Source: Planctomycetales bacterium (GTDB lineage Bacteria > Planctomycetota > Phycisphaerae > SM23-33). From it: a stretch of 11,675 nt of DNA. The DNA is taken from positions 1-11,675 of the forward strand of contig JAUVIQ010000083.1 in the NCBI GenBank assembly GCA_030592655.1, written 5' to 3'. The notes beneath the pieces were generated by a model. The model had not been told where the DNA came from, did not search any database, and saw only the letters and a program-made list of their open reading frames with translations. The translations under genes and the position numbers were made by a program. Position 1 is the stretch's first letter. Each line of letters starts with the position of its first letter. This document shows, piece by piece, positions 5,735 to 11,675 of the stretch.

Positions 5735-6892
5735 TTGGACTCGATTCATTCACAACCGATCGACCGGCACGCCGACGCAGGGAAACGCGACAGCGGGAAA
5801 CCGCGATTGCATGAATACTTCCGCGCAATGTCTAAAGAAGGTGCAAGCGACCTTCATCTCAAGGCCGGTTCTGTAGCGCGTCTGCGACTTGGAACAAAGA
5901 TCATTCCCGTCAAGGGCAAAGAGTTGAGCGGTGAAGAAATTGCCGCAATGGCCGATGAAATCCTCGACGAGCGTCAGCGAGCGTTCTTCGCCGAGATCGG
6001 CAGCATCGACGTGGCGGAAGAACTCAAAGGCGCAGACCGCTTCCGCATCAACATTTATCGCCAGCGTGGAAATGTGAGCATCGCGGTACGCCGGGTCTCC
6101 AGGGAGATACCGTCGTTCGAGGAACTGAACCTCCCGCCGCAGATACGTCCGATCGCCGAGAATACTTCCGGCGTCGTGCTGGTGGCGGGGATTACAGGTT
6201 CGGGTAAATCCACCACCATCGCCGCGATGATTGAGCACATCAACCGGACCCGGCCTTGCCACGTAGTTACCATTGAAGACCCTATCGAGTACCTCTACAC
6301 CGATAAAAAGGCGTTGATAAACCAGCGCGAGGTCGGAATCGACGTTCCGGACTTCGCCTCGGCATTGAAATACCTGATGCGTGAAGACCCGGACGTGGTG
6401 CTCATCGGCGAGATGCGTGACCGCGAGACGTTCGCAGCGGCGCTTCAGGCGGCCGAAACCGGGCACCTGGTGTTCGGAACTATTCACTCTTCCGGCGCTG
6501 CCCAGACTATCGGGCGAATCCTCGACCTTTTCGACGCGGACTCGCGGGACCTTATACGACAATCGCTGGGGTTCAACCTGAGGGCGATTATCTGCCAGAG
6601 GCTTCTTCCATGCCTGGTAAAAGGCATAGACCGTGTTCCGGCAGTAGAGATTCTCTTGAACAATCCTTCGGCAAGGCAGATGATTGAAGAGAGCCGGGAC
6701 ACTGAACTGCCCGAAGTGATCCGCTCCGGCGAGCACGAAGGTATGCAGGACTTCACCGCAAGCCTGCTTGAACTTATCGAGAAGGACTATGTGGGGCCGA
6801 AGGTCGCATACGAAGCGGCCCCGAACCCGGATGAACTGAAAATGCGGCTAAAAGGTATCTCGGCATCACGCATGGGAATGCGTGGGAGATAG
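5735..6892 (+). CDS. pilT: PilT-type twitching motility / pilus retraction ATPase
   Basis: PilT is the cytoplasmic hexameric ATPase that disassembles type IV pili and powers twitching. The 385-residue product has all expected motifs: N-domain GASDLHLKAG and RFRINIYRQRG, Walker A GITGSGKST (Gly152-Lys158), Asp box VTIEDPIEY, Walker B DPDVVLIGEMRD (Asp218, Glu226), His box ETGHLVFGTIHS, AIICQRLLP and a C-terminal GMQDF. Its length fits PilT (340-390). The start is TTG at 5735, supported by AGAGGAG six bases upstream; no in-frame ATG lies closer. It is the first gene of a likely operon with the degenerate GspE/PilB-like gene and the CvpA-like gene. The assembly ATPase PilB and the pilus platform are not in this window. 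A PilU-like or broader GspE-family role is possible, but intact catalytic residues and motif wording favour PilT. Confidence 0.9.
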   Translation: MDSIHSQPIDRHADAGKRDSGKPRLHEYFRAMSKEGASDLHLKAGSVARLRLGTKIIPVKGKELSGEEIAAMADEILDERQRAFFAEIGSIDVAEELKGADRFRINIYRQRGNVSIAVRRVSREIPSFEELNLPPQIRPIAENTSGVVLVAGITGSGKSTTIAAMIEHINRTRPCHVVTIEDPIEYLYTDKKALINQREVGIDVPDFASALKYLMREDPDVVLIGEMRDRETFAAALQAAETGHLVFGTIHSSGAAQTIGRILDLFDADSRDLIRQSLGFNLRAIICQRLLPCLVKGIDRVPAVEILLNNPSARQMIEESRDTELPEVIRSGEHEGMQDFTASLLELIEKDYVGPKVAYEAAPNPDELKMRLKGISASRMGMRGR

Positions 6893-6895
6893 TAG

Positions 6896-6930
6896 GGATT
6901 GCGGATTGCGGATTGCGGATTGCGGATTTT
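6896..6930. repeat. Heptamer tract, 4 x GGATTGC plus GGATTTT
   Basis: Four identical copies of GGATTGC (6896-6923) are followed by a diverged GGATTTT, beginning three bases after the pilT stop. The unit is the same as in the pyrK-pyrD gap (753-780), in inverted orientation. Confidence 0.92.
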
Positions 6931-6938
6931 TTTCCTGG

Positions 6939-6966
6939 TCCCAAATCCCTAGTCCCTAATCCCTTC
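6939..6966. repeat. Heptamer tract TCCCAAA/TCCCTAG/TCCCTAA/TCCCTTC
   Basis: Four seven-base units with the constant part TCCC and a variable triplet follow the GGATTGC tract after eight bases. On the other strand the unit reads TTAGGGA. It ends about 24 bases before the next gene's ATG. Confidence 0.8.
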
Positions 6967-6990
6967 TTTTGGTATTACTGGTTACAAATA

Positions 6991-8634
6991 ATGATTGAAT
7001 TGCTTGCCACAATTACGTTGGGGGCTATTCCCGATCCGGGCGGGTATTTTTCCATAGTGAAGGTCATTGTCATTCTCGCCTTCATTCTTCCCTGGCTTTG
7101 GGTGGCGACGTGGATTAACAAGGACACCGTTCGCGTACACACGCCGCAGTTACTGTGGAGCGTGCTGATTCTGCTTTCCGGAGCGTTATCGGTGCTTATC
7201 TGGCTGGTGGTTCCGTTGTATGCAGTCGGAATGGCTGTGTACGTTGTAGTAACTTCTACGGTAGCGGTGGCATATGTAGTACATCGTAACAAGCGGGTAG
7301 TGGTGACGGGGAGAGTGCTGACGGCGGAGCATTTACAGAACTTCTTTGCTTCCGCCGGTAAGCCCAAGGTCGTCGAAGTTGTTCAGCACATCAAGATATA
7401 CGATAGCCTCGGTCGTCCTGTTTTCGCTCCGTCTGAAGAGAAGTCCGAGAGGCTTTACGCCTACAATCTGGCGCAGAATCTACTCCACGAAGCGGTTCTT
7501 TTCAGGGCTGAAGATGTTGATCTGACCCCTGCCGGTGGTGAACAGGCGATGGTGCGGTTCGTGGTCGATGGTGTGTTGCAGCAGCGTCCCGCCCTCGATC
7601 ACGCCGAATCCGAAGCCGTTATCGATTTCATAAAAGAGATTTCCGGGATGGACGTCGCCGATAAGCGCCGCCCCCAGACCGGGAAGATCGGCATTGAAGC
7701 CGGCGCTGTTACAACCGATATGAACGTAACAACCGCCGGAACCACACAAGGCCAGCGGATGCAACTTCGAATCGTGCTCGAAGCGATCAGAACCAACCTG
7801 GGCGATCTTGGTCTGACCGAAGACCTTCACAGCCGGATCGAGGAAATAAACACCGGTGGCAACGGGCTGATACTCGTCTCGGGCGCCAAGAGCAGCGGCG
7901 TTACCAGCACGCTGTATTCCCTCCTGCGTCGCCACGACGCCTTCATCAAGCAACTCATAACGCTGGAATTGCGAAGCACGATCGATCTGGAGAACATCAC
8001 GCAGCATCACTGCAAGGACCAGACGGAACTTTCCGGACGCCTGGCGTCGATTCTTCGGCGAGACCCGGACGTAGTGATGATCAGGTCATGCCAAACGAGC
8101 CAGGCCGCTGATCTGATCTGTGAAGCAGCCACTGAAATAAGCGTGCTGCTCGGTTCTACAGCGCCTTCGGCGCTGGCCGCTCTGGCGAAATGGGTCAAGG
8201 TTGTCGCAAACCCCCATAAGGCGCTGACGCCGCTGAAGGTGGTTACATGCCAGATGCTCCTGCGAAAACTCTGTCCAAACTGCAAAGAAGCGTACAGCCC
8301 TCCGCGAGATATGTTGGCGAAGTTGAACTTACCGGCTGATAAAATCAACAGGTTCTACCGTCCGCCGACAAAACCGCCGGTCGATGAGAAGGGCAACCCG
8401 ATTATCTGCTCCACGTGTCGCGGGACTGGTTACTACGGGAGGACGGGCGCGTTCGAATTACTGGAAGTAACCGACGAAATCCGCGAACTGGTAGCGCAAA
8501 ACGCGCCGCTATCGCGAATAAAAGCCACCTGCCGGAAAAATAAAATGCTATACCTGCAGGAACAGGCCCTGCGAAAGGTAATCGCCGGCGTAACCAGTAT
8601 CGAAGAGGTTATTCGAGTATCGAAGAAGAAATAA
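6991..8634 (+). CDS. Membrane-anchored PilB/GspE-like protein with degenerate ATPase motifs (probable pseudo-ATPase)
   Basis: This 547-residue protein starts with three hydrophobic segments (about residues 22-42, 54-76 and 77-97), unusual for this soluble family. A GspE/PilB core follows: the N2-domain pattern LHEAVLFRAEDVDL...VRFVVDGVLQQ...IDFIKEISGMDVADKRRPQTGKI, then the ATPase fold. Its catalytic motifs are changed. Walker A reads GAKSSGVTS (298-306), with Val304 where Lys should be. The Asp box reads TLELRSTID. Walker B reads DPDVVMIRS (358-366), with Arg-Ser replacing Gly-Glu. The His box has no His (TEISVLLGSTAPSAL). The tetracysteine zinc site C428/C431 and C473/C476 and the GYYGRTGAFELLEV end are kept. 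ATP hydrolysis is therefore unlikely, and a structural or regulatory role at the membrane is inferred. The ATG at 6991 is preferred over an upstream TTG at 6913, which lies inside the heptamer repeat. No clear Shine-Dalgarno is present. It lies 98 bp after pilT. Confidence 0.85.
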   Translation: MIELLATITLGAIPDPGGYFSIVKVIVILAFILPWLWVATWINKDTVRVHTPQLLWSVLILLSGALSVLIWLVVPLYAVGMAVYVVVTSTVAVAYVVHRNKRVVVTGRVLTAEHLQNFFASAGKPKVVEVVQHIKIYDSLGRPVFAPSEEKSERLYAYNLAQNLLHEAVLFRAEDVDLTPAGGEQAMVRFVVDGVLQQRPALDHAESEAVIDFIKEISGMDVADKRRPQTGKIGIEAGAVTTDMNVTTAGTTQGQRMQLRIVLEAIRTNLGDLGLTEDLHSRIEEINTGGNGLILVSGAKSSGVTSTLYSLLRRHDAFIKQLITLELRSTIDLENITQHHCKDQTELSGRLASILRRDPDVVMIRSCQTSQAADLICEAATEISVLLGSTAPSALAALAKWVKVVANPHKALTPLKVVTCQMLLRKLCPNCKEAYSPPRDMLAKLNLPADKINRFYRPPTKPPVDEKGNPIICSTCRGTGYYGRTGAFELLEVTDEIRELVAQNAPLSRIKATCRKNKMLYLQEQALRKVIAGVTSIEEVIRVSKKK

Positions 8635-8777
8635 TTTTCAATTTCCAATTTTCAATTTCCAATTGAAAAAAAGTAGAAAACAGGAAATCGCAAATTGGAA
8701 ATTGAAAATCGCAAATTGGAAATTTTTTCCTTCTGTTCAATTGGAAATTGAAAATCGAAAATTGGAAATTGAAATGG
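8633..8777. repeat. Three AAATTGG-type heptamer tracts, first inverted to the others
   Basis: The gap before the CvpA-like gene is almost all heptamers. At 8633-8667 are AATTTTC, AATTTCC, AATTTTC, AATTTCC and AATTGAA. At 8683-8724 are GGAAATC, GCAAATT, GGAAATT, GAAAATC, GCAAATT and GGAAATT. At 8736-8777 are TTCAATT, GGAAATT, GAAAATC, GAAAATT, GGAAATT and GAAATGG. The first unit overlaps the upstream TAA stop, and the last contains the downstream ATG. The first tract is the reverse complement of the third: 8648-8667 pairs perfectly with 8736-8755. Confidence 0.92.
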
Positions 8778-10567
8778 TAATAATTATATTCGCCACACTA
8801 CTGATCCTCGGAATAGCCTTTTATCAGACGATACAGGGCTGCTTCAGCGCGATTATAATGGCGATCCTGACTGTACTTTGCGCGACGGTCGCGTTCAACT
8901 TTTACGAACCGCTGGGTGCTCTTCTCGCAGGCCGGCTTGGGGCTGTGGCTGATCCTTCGGCGCTTCTGGCGGTGTTCGTTATCCCGCTTCTTCTGCTTCG
9001 GATCGGCTTCGACCGTCTCATCAGCGGAAACGTTGTGCTCGGGCTTTGGCCCGACCGCGTCGGCGGGGCGGTGTTCGGCCTGATTACCGCGACGATCCTG
9101 ACGGGCGTGTTTATGATTATCTTCCAGTTGCTCCCGATGCCCGCGTCGATCATCGGATGGAAGCCATATGACAGCGGCTTCGGCGTCGAAGACGGAGGCC
9201 CGCCGAGATGGGCGTCGAAATTCACGCTTGCAACGGTAAAACATCTCTCGGACGGACCTCTTAAGCCGATTATGTCCGGCGGGAACAAGTTCAATGTTAC
9301 CCACGACGACCTGATGCTGGAGAGTTTCTGCCTGCGAAACCGTCCAACCGGCGCACGGGCATCGACACCGGACGACGCGATGAAAATCACAAACGCCCAC
9401 ATCGTCCAACTCCCGGATAAGGAGTACCTTGCGAAACTTTCTGCCGCCGACAGGGCGAGGCTCAAAAGGGAAATACCACAAATCACCGATTTGACCCCGA
9501 TGTATCCGCTGCTTTCACGACAAGAGGCGGACGACACGAAAATCCTGTTGATTCGGATGACCATCGACGAATCCGCACGCAACGAAAACGACAACTGGTG
9601 GCGTCTTCCGGCTACTCATTTCCGCATGGTCTGCGAATCGGGAAGGAGTTTCTACCCGGTCGGATACCTGACATATTCCGGTAAGTGGAAGGTCAATACG
9701 TCCGTTTCCGACAAAGTCGTTACGCAGATAGGCGACATTGTCGTTACGCGTCCCTGGCAGCCCAAGGGCGGGCCGCCGAAACTTCTTGCCGATTGGCTCT
9801 ATCGCATCCCCAGCGACCAGAAGCCTCAATACATCGTATTCCGGCGGACCGCTAAAGTTGCGATGCCGCCGGTAACCCAAAAAGGGTTGCCCAAAGCGAT
9901 CGATAAAGGCGTTCAGATTGCGCTATCCGTCAAATCCGTTTTCGGAAAGACGACGCTTCAGGCAATCGGTACGGGAAAAAGACTCTTCAGCCCGAAGATC
10001 ATCAGAGTAAGAACACAGATTCCCGACGGGATGAGGATTCGATACGAGGAAGACCCCCGTCCTGCCGTAATAAAACAGATAAAGATCACCGGCGGAAAAC
10101 TGCATAAAACGCTTATCGTCGGCCCGGTAGGCGACCTGTTCCGCTCAAAGAAACGCGGCGCACGGTACGTCCCGGACCTTTACATTTTGAAGCGGGACGA
10201 CACTCTGATATACCTGGAATGTGATGTGGACCGTGAATCAAGGGACTCTTCCGGCCTCAGGAACATGCGCCCCAGATTACTGCTGAACACCGGAGACAGC
10301 ATACCTCACAAGGGAGCGTACTTCTTTTACAAGGTCGGCTCAAAGAGGCACGTGTATTTCTACTACGATTCCTCCAAATCGAAGGAAAAACTTGATCCTG
10401 ATTTCGTACGCGCCTTCCGGAGCAATCTCGCCGAGGCCGAGACGTTTGGGGTCATCTTCTCCGTACCGACGTCGAAAGGCATCAGCGTTGCGGGCGTAAC
10501 CTTCGGCATCGGACCAAATTACGAATTCCACACCGTCAAGCCTCTGGAATGCGGCAGAAAACGATAG
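8774..10567 (+). CDS. CvpA-like inner-membrane protein with a large C-terminal extracytoplasmic part
   Basis: This 597-residue protein begins with four hydrophobic segments (about residues 1-17, 23-44, 62-80 and 97-121). The segment DRVGGAVFGLITATILTGVF (94-113), after a pair of helices and GFDRLISG, follows the pattern of CvpA/colicin V production-like proteins ('D...G...Gl..g.l'). CvpA family proteins are normally only about 160-200 residues. Here about 475 further residues follow, with no further membrane helix and no motif I recognise. This part is rich in basic residues and beta-like stretches (for example FRMVCESGRSFYPVGYLTYSGKWKV... and DTLIYLECDVDRE). The start is placed at ATG 8774; the frame is open back to 8663, but that part is translated heptamer repeat. 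It follows the pseudo-ATPase gene by 139 bp, suggesting a shared envelope function. CvpA assignment is moderate; the C-terminal part is of unknown function. Confidence 0.7.
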   Translation: MVIIIFATLLILGIAFYQTIQGCFSAIIMAILTVLCATVAFNFYEPLGALLAGRLGAVADPSALLAVFVIPLLLLRIGFDRLISGNVVLGLWPDRVGGAVFGLITATILTGVFMIIFQLLPMPASIIGWKPYDSGFGVEDGGPPRWASKFTLATVKHLSDGPLKPIMSGGNKFNVTHDDLMLESFCLRNRPTGARASTPDDAMKITNAHIVQLPDKEYLAKLSAADRARLKREIPQITDLTPMYPLLSRQEADDTKILLIRMTIDESARNENDNWWRLPATHFRMVCESGRSFYPVGYLTYSGKWKVNTSVSDKVVTQIGDIVVTRPWQPKGGPPKLLADWLYRIPSDQKPQYIVFRRTAKVAMPPVTQKGLPKAIDKGVQIALSVKSVFGKTTLQAIGTGKRLFSPKIIRVRTQIPDGMRIRYEEDPRPAVIKQIKITGGKLHKTLIVGPVGDLFRSKKRGARYVPDLYILKRDDTLIYLECDVDRESRDSSGLRNMRPRLLLNTGDSIPHKGAYFFYKVGSKRHVYFYYDSSKSKEKLDPDFVRAFRSNLAEAETFGVIFSVPTSKGISVAGVTFGIGPNYEFHTVKPLECGRKR

Positions 10568-10699
10568 ACGGACACCGCGACCACGCCACCCGCCGAATCT
10601 GTTGCAACACGCGATAAAAGGGGGTAAGAGGAAGGGCCGGAAAAGACGCTGAAAAAGTACCCGACTCCATTATTATGGTGATGCCGCGAAGTAGAACCG

Positions 10700-10855
10700 A
10701 TGGCAAAACAGAAAACGAAACTCGAACTGACGTGGATTGGGAAGGAGAATCGGCCGAAGTTGGAGCCGAGGATTCTGATTGAAGACACGGAGAAGTCATA
10801 TCATGCGGCCCATCGAGTCAGCGAAAACTCCAGGGAAGGAGGGCTGAATGAATGA
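10700..10855 (+). pseudogene. N-terminal remnant of a type III-like adenine-specific DNA methyltransferase
   Basis: A 51-codon frame starts at ATG 10700. Residues 1-43 (MAKQKTKLELTWIGKENRP, KLEPRILIED, EKSYHAAHRVSEN) match, from memory, the characteristic start of Mod-like type III or orphan adenine methyltransferases. There this stretch is followed by a 'D-FDN-LIFGDNLLALKAL' segment and the DPPY motif. Here it changes at once to SREGGLNE and a TGA, so all catalytic parts are missing. The simplest reading is a large internal deletion that removed nearly the whole gene. The TGA overlaps the next start as ATGA, so translation of this short frame could still be coupled to the RhuM gene. An independent small protein is possible but less likely. 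No good Shine-Dalgarno lies before the ATG. Confidence 0.7.
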
Positions 10856-11675
10856 GTGAACTTGTTCAACAGAATCCAGGTGGAGAGTTCCTGCTATATC
10901 GAAGCCCCGACGGTGACGTTCGCGTAGAGTGCCTGTTTACGGATGAATCGCTCTGGTTGCCACAGAAGGCCATCGCGGAATTGTTTGGCGTGGAAGTCCC
11001 CGCCATCAGCAAGCACTTGTCTAATATCTATGACAGTAAAGAGTTAGGCCGAGAATCAACTGTTTCCGTTTTGGAAACAGTTCGCCAGGAGGGTTCTCGC
11101 AAGGTTAAACGGGAGATGGAGTATTACAGCCTCGACGCCATTATTGCCGTGGGTTATCGGGTCAATAGCTATCAAGCGACGCAGTTTCGCATATGGGCAA
11201 CGCAGAGGCTCAAGGAGTTCATGATCAAAGGCTTTGTGCTGGATGATGAACGGTTGAAGCAGAGCAAGCAACGGTTCGGGAAAGATTACTTTGAAGAATT
11301 GCTGGAGCGTATTCGGGAGATTCGGGCCAGCGAACGGCGATTCTATCAGAAGATCACGGACATTTACGCGCTTTCGGTTGATTACGACAGTAGTGCCCCG
11401 ATTACACGGGAGTTTTTCGCGACCGTACAGAATAAGCTTCACTGGGCGATAACGGGCAAGACGGCGGCAGAGACGATTCGTGATTCGTCCGATGCGACGC
11501 TTCCGCATATGGGTCTGGCAACGTGGAAAAACGCCCCGGATGGCAAGGTCCTCAAATCCGATGTGTCGGTCGCAAAGAACTATCTCAACGAGGCCCATGT
11601 TAAGGAGCTTAACCGTATCGTCTCGGCCTACCTTGACTTGGCGGAAAACCGTGCCCAACGGGAGCAAGTGATGAA
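10852..11675 (+). CDS. RhuM-family protein (3' end cut by window edge)
   Basis: This is a RhuM-like protein (the family named after a Salmonella pathogenicity-island gene), with 274 codons visible of a family length of about 330-350. The N-terminal part contains a DNA-binding-like region LWLPQKAIAELFGVEVPAISKHLSNIY (helix-turn-helix style), then the typical EYYSLDAIIAVGYRVNS, ATQFRIWATQRLKEFMIKGFVLDDERLK and FGKDYFEELLERIREIRASERRFYQKITDIYA. RhuM genes are common accessory genes in or next to restriction-modification islands; the biochemical role is not established. The start is ATG 10852, overlapping the previous TGA by ATGA, with GGAAGGAGG 10 bases upstream. The context of a methyltransferase remnant immediately upstream supports a decayed R-M locus. 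No in-frame stop is seen up to the edge. Confidence 0.88.
   Translation, partial: MSELVQQNPGGEFLLYRSPDGDVRVECLFTDESLWLPQKAIAELFGVEVPAISKHLSNIYDSKELGRESTVSVLETVRQEGSRKVKREMEYYSLDAIIAVGYRVNSYQATQFRIWATQRLKEFMIKGFVLDDERLKQSKQRFGKDYFEELLERIREIRASERRFYQKITDIYALSVDYDSSAPITREFFATVQNKLHWAITGKTAAETIRDSSDATLPHMGLATWKNAPDGKVLKSDVSVAKNYLNEAHVKELNRIVSAYLDLAENRAQREQVM

Noticed and set aside
5750..6736. 328-codon minus-strand open frame
   Set aside because: It is antisense to pilT; it has no recognisable motifs, while the plus strand has all the PilT motifs.
6913..6990. N-terminal extension of the GspE-like protein from TTG 6913
   Set aside because: The added 26 codons translate the GGATTGC and TCCCTAA heptamer tracts; the ATG at 6991 lies just after the repeats.
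8663..8773. N-terminal extension of the CvpA-like protein with IANWKLKIANWK-type repeats
   Set aside because: Any open frame through a seven-base repeat gives a seven-residue peptide repeat; the hydrophobic first helix begins at ATG 8774.
8633..8777. CRISPR array
   Set aside because: Repeats are only seven bases, contiguous and without spacers; no cas genes are present.
10651..10675. Another palindromic element with GTACCCGACTCC, like the GGGGAC hairpins
   Set aside because: The sequence has a similar feel, but I found no inverted partner within the window.

Overview
The window most likely comes from a member of the Planctomycetota, probably a Phycisphaerae-like lineage. This is inferred from gene content: a prepilin-like protein with the planctomycete 'FTLVELLVV...C-x2-NL' N-terminus, a PEP-CTERM surface protein with W...ENW...G.P-type beta repeats, a XylR-like AraC regulator with a sugar-binding-protein domain, and a CvpA-like protein with a very long extracytoplasmic tail. 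No rRNA, tRNA or CRISPR was seen.

Left part (1-3867, minus strand). Reading leftwards from the centre there is a PEP-CTERM protein, a type II/IV prepilin-like protein, then pyrK and pyrD (NAD-linked dihydroorotate dehydrogenase of pyrimidine synthesis). pyrD runs off the window. pyrK is interrupted by an in-frame UGA exactly where the family normally has glycine, and a perfect 39-bp-arm hairpin sits inside its coding sequence. A second, related hairpin fills the gap between the prepilin stop and pyrK.

Centre (3868-4438). This divergent intergenic region holds a consensus promoter for the PEP-CTERM gene. Two direct repeats ACTTTGCGR, 22 bp apart, lie just upstream of its -35 and look like an AraC/XylR-type operator. 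A ~277-bp imperfect inverted repeat made of GGGATTAC-like units ends just before the regulator gene.

Right part (4439-10567, plus strand). A XylR-like regulator is followed by a pilT-type retraction ATPase with intact motifs, then a membrane-anchored PilB/GspE-like protein that has lost the Walker A lysine, the Walker B glutamate and the His box but kept the tetracysteine zinc motif (a probable pseudo-ATPase), and a CvpA-like membrane protein with a ~475-residue C-terminal part. The last three may form an operon of pilus/envelope function.

Right end (10568-11675). A 51-codon remnant of a type III-like adenine DNA methyltransferase overlaps by ATGA the start of a RhuM-family gene that runs off the window. 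This looks like a decayed restriction-modification locus.

The most striking pattern is outside the genes. At least seven intergenic places carry short tracts with an exact period of seven bases (GGATTGC, GGAAATT/GAAAATC, GAATATC, TCCCTAA), each site with its own consensus and often in inverted pairs. They touch stop and start codons and have generated false N-terminal extensions of two genes.
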